A stretch of DNA of 7,517 nt. Origin: JBOGED01 sp050743625. Its GTDB lineage: Bacteria; Actinomycetota; Nitriliruptoria; Euzebyales; Egibacteraceae. The notes under the pieces are model-generated. The model made no database searches. It worked only from the letters and a program-made list of their open reading frames with translations, and was not told where the DNA came from. Position numbers and translations under genes: made by a program. Shown piece by piece: positions 1 to 7,097 of the stretch. Every line of letters begins with the position of its first letter. Within the stretch, counting starts at the first letter, position 1. The stretch covers positions 1-7,517 of the forward strand of contig JBOGED010000455.1 of the NCBI GenBank assembly GCA_050743625.1. Direction: 5' to 3'.

Positions 1-1372
1 CGTTGTGCGCGGTCCACATTCCCGCCAGCGTCAGGTGGTCCGGGCGTCTCCCACCCCTGACCCTGTCGATGGCGGTGGTCAGATCCGTCGCCAGCTCGGC
101 ATAGCGCTGGTTGAAGTATTCAAAAGCGGACCCGATCGGGTATCCGTCCATCAGGCGGGCGAAGCAGTCCGCGTACACCCCTGTCTGCCGCTCGGCTTGG
201 GGCCAGGCGAACGAGTACCCCCACGCTCGGTCGACATGGCTGATCACCGCGAGCGCACCACCGTGAGGGTGGCTGAGCAGCCGTTTCGGCAGCGCCGCGA
301 CGAACGCGTGCGGCGCCAACTGCGATGAGGTCCCGGCGGCTCGGTGCCCGTAATCGTCGTATCGAGGGGTACCAGCCCCGAAGCAGGCGAAGTGGAAGGA
401 GATCAGTCCCGCCACCCGCGCCTCATCGGCCAGGTCATCACCACAGAAGTAGGAAGCCTCATCGAGCGGGTGCTCGGACTCCTCTGGTCCTGGCCAATCT
501 TGACAAAGCAGGGCGCCTTGCCTGGACAGCTGCTGCGGGTGCTCGCTCGGGAAACCGACCCCGTGCGTGGCGCTGAGCAGCAGCGCGGGGACCTGGGCGT
601 CGCCTCCCAGGACTTTCCCCAGCCGCGCCTTCGTCGCCAGCTCGCCGATCACTCCCTCGATCTCCCAGTCTGTCCGGGTCTGGGTGAGCTGCTCTGTCAG
701 AGGGGTTACGAGCTCAGCCGCGCTGAGCGCCGTGGCGCGGTCGCCAGGATGCCGCGTGCCGAAAAGGGTGACCCGTCGTGGTCGTTGGACGCGTACCGTC
801 TCGGCAGCGACGACGCCGTTCGCGTAGATGGCGTAGTCCTCGAGCCGATCGAAATGGATGCGACCCACCGCATACTGCACGTCAAGCTGGTACTGGAACG
901 AGTAGGGAATCGAATTGGGGCTGCCGACGATGAGTAGGTAGTAAGGAACCTTCTCAGGGTCCGCGGGTCCTGGCCCAGCTCCTTGACGCGCCAGGAACTC
1001 CAGCTTCGACTCCCCCGGCTGATAGCCGTTGTCCTCAACGAACTCACGGTAGTAGTGCTCATGGATGCGCCCAGCCTGAGCATGCCGGTGATCCAACAGG
1101 GGGCGCAGCGTTTGCTTCACGGCTGGGTCGGCGTCACACGAGAAGATGACCCCCCAGCCAGCCATCCCCAGATCCTTCGAGTCGATTCCTTCGCGTGGGC
1201 CGAGGAACGCCTCATTGGTCCGCCAAGCCCACCATCGCAGCTCGCTGAGATGGACGGGCTCGAGGGTTTGGCTCTGCGCCGCCTTCGAGATCGGTTCCGG
1301 GGATAAGGGGGGTAGGAGATAACGACCCTTCGACCCATCCACTCCGTTGAAGGTGAAAAGCTCCTCCGTCAT
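1..1372 (-). CDS. Clan CD (C25/gingipain- or caspase-like) cysteine peptidase, C-terminus off the left edge
   Basis: The minus-strand frame is open from the ATG at 1372 to the window edge: 457 codons, no stop. Two hallmarks of clan CD peptidases are visible. A hydrophobic strand (VPALLLSATHG) ends in His270-Gly271, and a second (AGLISFHFAC) ends in Ala329-Cys330; these would be the catalytic dyad, 60 residues apart. Before them, residues 143-173 (YYLLIVG, then IP, then LDVQYAVGRI) resemble the subdomain that precedes the catalytic part of C25 peptidases. No signal peptide or membrane segment is seen, so it is probably cytoplasmic. The start is fixed by a good Shine-Dalgarno (GAGAGG) and an in-frame stop at 1421-1423 with no other start between. 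About 26 of the first 100 codons end in A/T, close to dapA, so it is not obviously foreign. It lies 320 bases downstream of rnj on the same strand, probably with its own promoter. I recognise the fold-level motifs but know of no assigned function; substrate and partners are unknown. A CHAT-type protease is the nearest alternative. Confidence 0.85.
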   Translation of the reverse strand, partial: MTEELFTFNGVDGSKGRYLLPPLSPEPISKAAQSQTLEPVHLSELRWWAWRTNEAFLGPREGIDSKDLGMAGWGVIFSCDADPAVKQTLRPLLDHRHAQAGRIHEHYYREFVEDNGYQPGESKLEFLARQGAGPGPADPEKVPYYLLIVGSPNSIPYSFQYQLDVQYAVGRIHFDRLEDYAIYANGVVAAETVRVQRPRRVTLFGTRHPGDRATALSAAELVTPLTEQLTQTRTDWEIEGVIGELATKARLGKVLGGDAQVPALLLSATHGVGFPSEHPQQLSRQGALLCQDWPGPEESEHPLDEASYFCGDDLADEARVAGLISFHFACFGAGTPRYDDYGHRAAGTSSQLAPHAFVAALPKRLLSHPHGGALAVISHVDRAWGYSFAWPQAERQTGVYADCFARLMDGYPIGSAFEYFNQRYAELATDLTTAIDRVRGGRRPDHLTLAGMWTAHN

Positions 1373-1377
1373 TGGAG

Positions 1378-1383
1378 CCTCTC
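1378..1383 (-). promoter_or_regulatory. Shine-Dalgarno of the clan CD peptidase gene
   Basis: Read on the minus strand this is GAGAGG, 5 bases before the ATG at 1372. It is the only good start signal in this frame after the upstream in-frame TAG, so it decides the start. Confidence 0.65.
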
Positions 1384-1637
1384 GTTGCCGCAGGGTGACG
1401 AGATGTCCGGTGCCGACGACCTATCCTCGGCAAGGGTCAGGAGGCAGTAGCACCGCTCACCCTCTACCACCCTGTGAGAACCCGCGCCCATCTCAACACC
1501 ACCCGCTAAGCAAGGTAACACACCCAGTGGAGGCTAACATCGTCTGATCAGTGATTTCAGGGCTCGTTTGGGGGATGGGCCACTGCCATCTGCCTTAAGG
1601 AGCCAACGCGAAGCGCACGGTTGATACACCGAGTGAG

Positions 1638-1677
1638 CCGGCGACCTTTCCCGCTACCGACTCATAGGCTTCGCCGG
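1638..1677 (-). terminator. Possible weak terminator hairpin after rnj
   Basis: CCGGCGA at 1638-1644 and TCGCCGG at 1671-1677 form a perfect 7-bp G/C-rich inverted repeat with a 26-base loop, starting 15 bases past the rnj stop. There is no T-run after it and the loop is long, so it is a weak candidate; a stem of this size can arise by chance in high-GC DNA. Confidence 0.22.
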
Positions 1678-1692
1678 GCGGAGCGCGGAGGT

Positions 1693-3360
1693 CTAGATCT
1701 CCACCAACAACGGAAGGATGACCGGGCGGCGGCCCACTTGGTCCCGCCAGAAGCGCCCCAGCGTCACGGAGATCATGCGGCGGATCACCGCGGGGTCGCT
1801 CTCAGGCACGGACCTCAATTCGTCAGCCAGGTACTTCTCGGCGAGGTCGAGCATGACCGCCTGCTCCACCTCGTAGATGATCCCCTGCTGCACGACCTCC
1901 GGTTCTCCCACGAGGCGGAAGTGCTGGTCGAGGACGACGACCGCCACGCAGATGCCCTCGCTTGACAGCTTCCCGCGGTCGCGGAGGACGGCATTGCCGA
2001 CGTCGCCGACCCCGAGCCCGTCGACGAACACCCTGCCTGGCTGGAACGACGGCCCTCTCCGGATGACACCGTTCTCTAGGATGACGGTGTCGCCGTCCTG
2101 GCAGACGAATACCTGGTCCGGTGACGTACCGGTCTCGATGGCGAGGCGAGAGTGTGCGATGAGGTGCCGGTACTCCCCGTGCACGGGGACCATGGCGGAG
2201 GCGCGGACGATGTTGTGGAAGAACTTCAGCTCCTCGGCGGCCGCGTGACCCGACACGTGGACGTCCGCGATGCTCTTGTGCACGACGTTCGCTCCCTGGC
2301 GGAACAGTCCGTTGATCGACCGGTAGATCGCGGACTCATTCCCGGGGATCACCGACGACGCCATGACGACGGTGTCGCCCGCCTCGAGCTTGACCTGCTT
2401 GTGCTGGCCCGTCGCCATCAACGACAGTGCCGCGTACGGCTCGCCCTGTGAGCCGGTGCAGACGATGACGGTTTCGTTGCGCGGCATCCGCTCGACCTGG
2501 CTCATGTCGACCACGTCGGAGTCGGAGTACCGCAGGTGCCCGAGCGACCGCGCGATCGGCATCGTGCGTAGCATGGATCGACCCACGAAGCAGATCTTGC
2601 GGCCGACCTCGGACGCGGCGTCGATCGCCTGTTGGACGCGGTGGACGTGGCTTGAGAAGGTCGTCACGATGATCCGCCCGCGCGCTTGAGCGAACACGTC
2701 GCGGAGCGTGGCGCCCACCTTGCGCTCTGTCGGCACGAAGCCGGGCACGTCGGCGTTCGTCGAGTCGCAGAGCAGCAACGCGATCCCGTCGTCGCCGAGC
2801 GCCGCGATGTGCGGGAGATCGGTCACTCGCCCGTCGATCGGCGTCTGGTCCAGCTTGAAGTCACCGGAGTGAAAGATCGTCCCATGCGGCGTGTGGAAGG
2901 CGACGGCCAACCCGTCGGGGATCGAGTGCGCGACCGCAGCGAACTCGATGTCGAACGGACCCGTGGAGATCCGCTCTCCCGCCTCGACCTCGCGGAGGTC
3001 GGCTGAGACCTCGGGATATTCCTCGAGCTTGGAGGCGATCAGGCCGAGCGTTAGGCGGCTGGCGTACACGGGTACCTGGGGAAACTCCCGCAAGAAGAAG
3101 GGCAGAGCGCCCATATGGTCCTCGTGACCGTGGGTGATCACGACGCAGTGGAGATCGTCGGCGCGGGGACGCAGCCGGGCCCAGTCCGGGAGGATCAGGT
3201 CGATCCCGTAGTGCTCGGCATCGGGAAAGGACAAGCCCACGTCGAGCAGGGCGATCTGGCCACCCACCTCGACGGTCGCCATGTTGCAGCCGATCTCCCC
3301 CAGGCCGCCGTAGAACGAGACCACCACGGGAGCCGTCGCGACGCGCTTCTGGTCGGCCAT
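1693..3360 (-). CDS. rnj: Ribonuclease J (metallo-beta-lactamase/beta-CASP RNase)
   Basis: 555 residues, about the length of the mycobacterial enzyme. RNase J is a zinc-dependent cytoplasmic nuclease with 5'-3' exonuclease and endonuclease activity in mRNA decay and rRNA maturation. Visible motifs, in order: the metal-binding HGHEDH (H77, H79, D81, H82), H145, the metal-bridging D167 in HSGDFKLD, then the beta-CASP part with CDSTNA (199-204), TTFSSHVHR (233-241), GSQGEP (303-308), HVSGHA (368-373) and VPVHGEYRHL with H394. A C-terminal domain starting near FVDGLGVGDVG (445-455) completes it; there is no long extra tail. The ATG directly follows the dapA stop (TAGATG, no spacer) and no strong Shine-Dalgarno precedes it, which points to translation coupled to dapA. 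All catalytic residues are present, so it should be active. It is the last gene of the probable operon. Confidence 0.97.
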   Translation of the reverse strand: MADQKRVATAPVVVSFYGGLGEIGCNMATVEVGGQIALLDVGLSFPDAEHYGIDLILPDWARLRPRADDLHCVVITHGHEDHMGALPFFLREFPQVPVYASRLTLGLIASKLEEYPEVSADLREVEAGERISTGPFDIEFAAVAHSIPDGLAVAFHTPHGTIFHSGDFKLDQTPIDGRVTDLPHIAALGDDGIALLLCDSTNADVPGFVPTERKVGATLRDVFAQARGRIIVTTFSSHVHRVQQAIDAASEVGRKICFVGRSMLRTMPIARSLGHLRYSDSDVVDMSQVERMPRNETVIVCTGSQGEPYAALSLMATGQHKQVKLEAGDTVVMASSVIPGNESAIYRSINGLFRQGANVVHKSIADVHVSGHAAAEELKFFHNIVRASAMVPVHGEYRHLIAHSRLAIETGTSPDQVFVCQDGDTVILENGVIRRGPSFQPGRVFVDGLGVGDVGNAVLRDRGKLSSEGICVAVVVLDQHFRLVGEPEVVQQGIIYEVEQAVMLDLAEKYLADELRSVPESDPAVIRRMISVTLGRFWRDQVGRRPVILPLLVEI

Positions 3361-4272
3361 CTACCGCTGCACGCTTGGCTCTGGGGTGACCTGGACACCC
3401 GCGGCAACGAGCGCGGCGCGCACCGCGGCCTTGACCTCGTCGTCGGCGTCTATGAGCGGCGGCCGCAGGGGGCCAGCTGGCAAGCCGAGCAGGCCAAGCG
3501 CCGCCTTCAGCGGCCCGGGGCTCGTGTCCGCCGTCATCAACGTCGTGAACAGCGGCAAGAGCCGGTGGTGAATCTCCCGCGCCTTGACCGGGTCGGTGGG
3601 GAACTGCTCGATCATGCGGGCCACGTCAGGGCCCACCAGATGGCTCGCGACGCACACCGCGCCGACACCGCCGACCGCGAGCATCGGCAAGGTCGCGGCG
3701 TCGTCGCCCGCCCAGATCCCGAACCCTTGGGGCGCACGCGCCGCGAGCCAGGCGGTCTTCGCCAGGTCACCAACCGCATCCTTGACGCCGCGGATGTTCG
3801 GCACCTCCTCGGCGAGCCGGAGCAGCGTCTGAGGCGCGATCTCGACACCGGTGCGCCCCGGGATGTTGTAGAGCAAGACCGGGAGGTCCGTCGCCTCCGC
3901 CGCCATACGAAAATGCCGGTCAAGGCCACGTTGTGACGGCCGGTTGTAGTACGGCGCGACGAGGAGGATGCCATCGACCCCCAGCTCGGTCGCCTCACGA
4001 GTCAAGGCAACGGTCGCCGCGGTGTCGTTCTTGCCGGTCCCGGCGATGACCATCGCGTCCTTGCCGGCAGCCTCGACGATCGCCCGGAAAAGGTCGAGCG
4101 TCTCTGAATGCGCCAGCGTCGGCGACTCGCCGGTTGTCCCTGCCACGACCAGTCCCTCGCTGGAATGCTCGACGAGATGGGCGGCAAGCCGCTGCGCTCC
4201 GTCGAGATCCAGGCTGAGATCGGACTGCATTGGCGTCGCCATCGCGGTGATTAGGGGTGGAAAGCTCAGCAT
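3361..4272 (-). CDS. dapA: 4-hydroxy-tetrahydrodipicolinate synthase (DapA)
   Basis: 303 residues, normal for the family. The enzyme condenses pyruvate with aspartate semialdehyde in the first committed step to diaminopimelate and lysine, in the cytoplasm. Visible active-site residues: GTTGES at 45-50 (T46, T47), Y109 in APYYNRP, Y135 and R140 in YNIPGRTG, and the Schiff-base lysine K164 in RGVKDAVG; GDD follows at 189-191. The TIM-barrel pattern is complete and nothing key is missing. The frame stays open up to 4551, but the extra residues look nothing like DapA and overlap the end of the kinase gene. The ATG at 4272 was chosen because AGGAGG sits 9 bases before it and family similarity begins at MLSFPPLITAM. 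A GTG at 4278 is possible but only 3 bases from AGGAGG. It lies 37 bases after the kinase-like gene, and its TAG abuts the rnj ATG. Some DapA-family members are other aldolases, but this set of residues and the rnj neighbour favour true DapA. Confidence 0.96.
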   Translation of the reverse strand: MLSFPPLITAMATPMQSDLSLDLDGAQRLAAHLVEHSSEGLVVAGTTGESPTLAHSETLDLFRAIVEAAGKDAMVIAGTGKNDTAATVALTREATELGVDGILLVAPYYNRPSQRGLDRHFRMAAEATDLPVLLYNIPGRTGVEIAPQTLLRLAEEVPNIRGVKDAVGDLAKTAWLAARAPQGFGIWAGDDAATLPMLAVGGVGAVCVASHLVGPDVARMIEQFPTDPVKAREIHHRLLPLFTTLMTADTSPGPLKAALGLLGLPAGPLRPPLIDADDEVKAAVRAALVAAGVQVTPEPSVQR

Positions 4273-4281
4273 GACCACCGT

Positions 4282-4287
4282 CCTCCT
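4282..4287 (-). promoter_or_regulatory. Shine-Dalgarno of dapA
   Basis: A consensus AGGAGG on the minus strand, 9 bases before the ATG at 4272. It lies in the 37-base gap after the kinase-like gene and settles the dapA start against the longer open frame. Confidence 0.8.
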
Positions 4288-4309
4288 GGGGCCTCGTGAT
4301 TCCCCGAGT

Positions 4310-5569
4310 CTACCGGCGCGACAGCCCTGGCTCCGCGTCTGGAGCAGCGCTCGGGGCGAGCCGGAAACCGACGAGGAAACGCGAACCGCCCTGGGGCACT
4401 GGCTCGTAGCGAACCTGCGCGCCCATTGACTCGCAGAGCTGGCGCACGAGGGGGAGGCCGACGCGTGCGGCGTTCTCGCATCCATGCCCCGCCGCGGCGC
4501 CTGGAGGGTCGAATATCCGGCTCGCGATCTCGGGCGGGATACCAGGCCCATCGTCGGTGACGACGAGCACGCCCCTGGCGCCGCTCGACACCGCGGTCAC
4601 GTGGACGCGTGTCCCCGGCGGGGTATGCGTCACCGCGTTCTCCAGCAGGTTGAGCACGACCCGGCGCGCGGCGCGGCGGTAGCCGACGACCCTGATCGGG
4701 GGGACGTCGACCTCGACCCGGTGGGACTGGACGCGATCACCGAGGCCGTGCAGGCAGTCCTGGACCGTTCGACGCAGCAGGATCGGTTCGGGCCGCTCCT
4801 CCCCCACCTCCATCAACGAGCCGACGTCGGCGAGCTGGGACACCTCCGCGTCCAGCTTCGCGAGCCGGACCCGCAGCGCACTGGACCGCTGCCGTCGCTC
4901 GCGCTCGTCCAGCGGCTCCTCTAGCTGGTCGGCAAGCTCCTCGACCGCCCTGAGCGACTCACTCGCTTCCTCCGCGGCTTGCCGCAGCAGGTCGCGCCCG
5001 CGCCGCCCGCGGACGCGGTCCGCCTCGGCCGCCGCGCCCGCGTCGATGATGAGCTCGTGAAGCCGGCTCGCATACGTTCCCGACAGGTAGCCCACGCTCA
5101 CGAGACCGGCCAGGCTCACCAGGAAGATCGGAAGGCGTTCGTCGAGGTCACCCCTCGATTGCGGGAGCAAAAACTGCGCGAGCCCCAGCCCGGCGGTGAG
5201 GAACGTGAACCCGGCCGCGGCGGCCGGCCCCAACAGCAGGCCGGCGCTGACGACGACGATCGCCTGGAGCAGGATCAACCCAGAGCCGGCGCCACTCAGG
5301 TACGCGACCACCCCACCGAGCACCAGCGCGTCGGCCACGAGTGAGCACACGACGGACGCGCGTGGGTACTCATTCGACCTCACGAAGTAGGCGGTGGTGA
5401 CCACCGCGAGGACCGGCACGCCAAGCAGCAGGGGCCAGACCTGCCGGCCGAGCAACAGGAACAGCACGCCCACGCCGGCGATGTACGCCGCCCCGCCAAC
5501 CGCCCGCACGAACCCGAACCTCCGCAGCAGCACGTCATCAGGCGTAAGCAGCCGCGCGCCATCGGTCAT
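4310..5569 (-). CDS. Six-TM histidine-kinase-like membrane protein, phosphoacceptor His replaced by Asp
   Basis: 419 residues. Six hydrophobic segments (about 24-41, 43-63, 72-93, 96-114, 116-135, 146-166) form an N-terminal membrane sensor with very short loops. A charged helical linker (about 170-210) follows, then a dimerisation-helix region and a HATPase_c domain: N box NLLENA (307-312) with N311, G1 box DDGPGIP (339-345), and a loose G2 box ending in GLPLVRQL. Where HisKA proteins have S-H-E-L-R-T-P-L, this one reads A-D-Q-L-E-E-P-L (213-220), with D214 at the His position. D214 is 97 residues before N311, close to the usual spacing; the only nearby His (H171, just after the last TM) is 140 residues away. 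It may thus bind ATP but not autophosphorylate in the standard way. No response regulator is in the window. No clear Shine-Dalgarno precedes the ATG, which starts 31 bases after the regulator gene's stop. Ligand unknown. A diverged but active kinase remains possible. Confidence 0.88.
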   Translation of the reverse strand: MTDGARLLTPDDVLLRRFGFVRAVGGAAYIAGVGVLFLLLGRQVWPLLLGVPVLAVVTTAYFVRSNEYPRASVVCSLVADALVLGGVVAYLSGAGSGLILLQAIVVVSAGLLLGPAAAAGFTFLTAGLGLAQFLLPQSRGDLDERLPIFLVSLAGLVSVGYLSGTYASRLHELIIDAGAAAEADRVRGRRGRDLLRQAAEEASESLRAVEELADQLEEPLDERERRQRSSALRVRLAKLDAEVSQLADVGSLMEVGEERPEPILLRRTVQDCLHGLGDRVQSHRVEVDVPPIRVVGYRRAARRVVLNLLENAVTHTPPGTRVHVTAVSSGARGVLVVTDDGPGIPPEIASRIFDPPGAAAGHGCENAARVGLPLVRQLCESMGAQVRYEPVPQGGSRFLVGFRLAPSAAPDAEPGLSRR

Positions 5570-5600
5570 GGCGGGGATCGTAGTGCAGGAGCGACCTACC

Positions 5601-6953
5601 TTAACGGTCGGGTGTGGCCCGCAGGCGCTGGTCGAGCGCGATCACGCCGGGCCGGCTCACCCAAGCGGCGTCGAAGTCGTCACGGGCGGAGCGCACGAGA
5701 TTGCCAGCCCACACCCAACCCGAGGCCTCGCCCGCGTCGAGCGCGGCGGTGGCGGTCGAGCAGGCGAGCTCTGGGTCCCCCGCGCCAGCCCATGCCCGCG
5801 CGAGATGGCCACCGACCCACGCCCGGCGCCTATCCGTGGCCGCGCCGGCCATCGCCGGAGCAAGCAACGCAATCGCGCCCGCCGGATCCCCCAGCTGCAA
5901 GCGGACAAACCCCCCGGTCCCGGCGAGCCGCTCGGGGTTGCAGCCCGCAAGCTCACCGTGGCCGGAGAACCATCCCCAGCCAGGGCCGTCCGCGCCGACC
6001 CCGTCGAGCGCCCGCTCGGCACCAGCCAAGGCGGCGAACGCGGTCGGCCCGTCACCGGCCCCCGCGGCATCCCGAGCCAGCGCCAAAGATGCCAGCACCC
6101 TCACCTCCGCCGACGCGCGTGACGCGAGCTCGGCCGCCCGCTGAGCCGCCGAGACCGCGCTGTCCAGGTCGTCCCAACCACCTCCCCGAGGTCCCGCGTT
6201 GACCGGGGAGGCAAGGTACGCCTCACCGATCATCGCCTGTACCTGAAGGCGTGGGTCGCCGGCCTCGCGAGCCAACTCGCCCGCGTAGTGGACCCAGCGC
6301 CGCGCCTCGGCGAGGTCACCGACCCCGACTGCGAACTCCGCGGCCATGCCGGACGCGTCCGCGGCGATCGAGCCGAGCCGCTGGCGGCCCTGCGGCGACA
6401 TCGACCCGCGGCGGAGTAGGTGTATCCCCGTCTGCGCCAGTGACCTGGCAGCGGGTAGGGAGCCCTCTGCGCCGACCGCTCCGTAACGCTGGGCGATCCG
6501 CGTGGATAGCGCCTCCATCTCGCCGAGCGTCCGGTGATCGACCTGGAGCCGGCCACCGAACCAGTTCGCCCATTTGGCCAGTGGGTCGACCGGCAACAGG
6601 GCGACAGCGCTGAGCGTCAACCCGTCCTGGAGAAGTTGGCGGCGTCGCACCTCGGCCTGCCTTTCCGTTTCGGCGGCCCACGTCCACCACGCGTGTGCGT
6701 CGGGCGCGCCGCCGAGCCCGAGTTCTGCCAGGCTACTCGCCCCATCCAGGACCGCGCAGAGCGCGGGGGCGTAAAGCTCCGACGGCGTGTGCTCCCGCAA
6801 CTCCCAGCCCTCGACCATCTCGGCGCTGATCCTGGGGTGCGCGGGGAACGTCGCGGCGACCCGGTCGGCGAGCTGTTGGCGGGTCCACCCGTTGACCTCA
6901 CGACGGACCCGCATCTCCGTCACGACCTGCACACCACGCGCTCGGCGACCCAT
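5601..6953 (-). CDS. HTH-TPR transcriptional regulator
   Basis: 450 residues. An XRE-like helix-turn-helix lies at about 14-55 (MRVRREVNGWTRQQLADRV, then ISAEMVEGWE), aligning with the usual R-x-x-R-x-x-x-G-W-T/S-x-x-x-L-A pattern. From about 150 to 430 the protein is mostly Ala/Leu/Arg-rich helical pairs typical of TPR-like repeats, for example 195-230, 262-296, 303-316, 356-370 and 380-410. In actinobacteria, proteins with this layout are often regulators whose TPR part binds a peptide or partner protein; the ligand here is unknown. The linker has a Trp-rich stretch (AWWTWAAE, 88-95). The ATG at 6953 has a purine-rich AGGGGGA 4 bases upstream; M14 is a possible later start. It is the first gene of the probable operon with the kinase-like gene, dapA and rnj, and it is divergent from the small plus-strand frames, a common arrangement for a self-regulating repressor or activator. 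No specific subfamily is recognised. Confidence 0.85.
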   Translation of the reverse strand: MGRRARGVQVVTEMRVRREVNGWTRQQLADRVAATFPAHPRISAEMVEGWELREHTPSELYAPALCAVLDGASSLAELGLGGAPDAHAWWTWAAETERQAEVRRRQLLQDGLTLSAVALLPVDPLAKWANWFGGRLQVDHRTLGEMEALSTRIAQRYGAVGAEGSLPAARSLAQTGIHLLRRGSMSPQGRQRLGSIAADASGMAAEFAVGVGDLAEARRWVHYAGELAREAGDPRLQVQAMIGEAYLASPVNAGPRGGGWDDLDSAVSAAQRAAELASRASAEVRVLASLALARDAAGAGDGPTAFAALAGAERALDGVGADGPGWGWFSGHGELAGCNPERLAGTGGFVRLQLGDPAGAIALLAPAMAGAATDRRRAWVGGHLARAWAGAGDPELACSTATAALDAGEASGWVWAGNLVRSARDDFDAAWVSRPGVIALDQRLRATPDR

Positions 6954-6957
6954 GCCG

Positions 6958-6964
6958 TCCCCCT
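6958..6964 (-). promoter_or_regulatory. Shine-Dalgarno of the HTH-TPR regulator
   Basis: AGGGGGA on the minus strand, 4 bases before the ATG at 6953. It supports this start over the in-frame ATG 39 bases downstream (M14). Confidence 0.5.
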
Positions 6965-6983
6965 ATGACTTGGCCTGTTCGCG

Positions 6984-7022
6984 GACCTTACCGCAGCCGG
7001 GCGCCGCGAGGCGACCCTACCG
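6984..7022. repeat. Pair of 10-bp direct repeats, possible operator
   Basis: GACCTTACCG at 6984-6993 and GACCCTACCG at 7013-7022 differ at one base and lie 29 bases apart, close to three helical turns, so a protein could bind both on the same face. A looser relative (GCGACCTACC, one base shorter) sits at 5591-5600, in the gap before the kinase-like gene. These could be sites for the HTH-TPR regulator; that is inference. Confidence 0.35.
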
Positions 7023-7097
7023 GCATGGTTGTCATCGCCGACGTACATACCGCCCGCCCAACGCCGCTCCGATGTCGCGCAACTGGTCGGCGGGCGC

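Larger units (their letters stand above)
1373..1692. other. Intergenic region between rnj and the peptidase gene
   Basis: 320 bases without a convincing gene. Frames here on either strand have no Shine-Dalgarno and no recognisable protein. The part near 1692 should hold the 3' end of the rnj transcript, and the part near 1372 the promoter of the peptidase gene, but I could not pick out a clear -35/-10 pair. No tRNA, CRISPR or insertion-sequence end was seen. Confidence 0.6.
1693..6953 (-). other. Probable four-gene operon: HTH-TPR regulator, kinase-like protein, dapA, rnj
   Basis: Four genes on one strand with gaps of 31, 37 and 0 bases and no room for a terminator between them. dapA and rnj are a known actinobacterial pair. 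The promoter should lie in 6954-7097. Internal promoters, for instance ahead of dapA inside the kinase-like gene, cannot be excluded. Confidence 0.6.
6954..7097. promoter_or_regulatory. Divergent promoter region
   Basis: The spacer between the regulator gene (minus) and the small cysteine-rich gene (plus) must hold the promoter of the four-gene operon and probably that of the plus-strand frames. I see no consensus -35/-10 pair in either direction. It carries the direct-repeat pair listed separately. If the plus-strand gene instead starts at the TTG at 7029, the spacer shrinks to 75 bases. Confidence 0.45.

Noticed and set aside
344..937. Plus-strand open frame of 197 codons across the left region, and others at 5-328 and 983-1306
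   Set aside because: They lie antisense to the peptidase gene, whose protein shows clear family motifs. Their own translations show no domain and are rich in Arg, Pro and Gly.
706..1083. Minus-strand frame of 125 codons
   Set aside because: It overlaps the peptidase gene in another frame and its product is a Ser/Arg/Thr-rich shadow without recognisable features.
1..1372. Horizontal acquisition of the peptidase gene judged by base composition
   Set aside because: Hand counts of third positions (about 74% G/C in the first 100 codons) are close to those of dapA, and no mobile-element ends or repeats were seen.
3115..3936. Plus-strand frame of 273 codons antisense to rnj and dapA
   Set aside because: Long antisense frames are expected in high-GC coding DNA; the product is Arg/Gly/Asp-rich with no domain, and both sense genes are certain.
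4273..4551. N-terminal extension of dapA by 93 codons
   Set aside because: The extension overlaps the 3' end of the kinase-like gene, has no DapA-like sequence, and a consensus Shine-Dalgarno marks the ATG at 4272.
5055..5057. His171 of the kinase-like protein as the phosphoacceptor
   Set aside because: It lies just after the last membrane segment, 140 residues before the N-box Asn, and is not followed by the E/D-L-R-x-P-L pattern; D214 is at the expected place.
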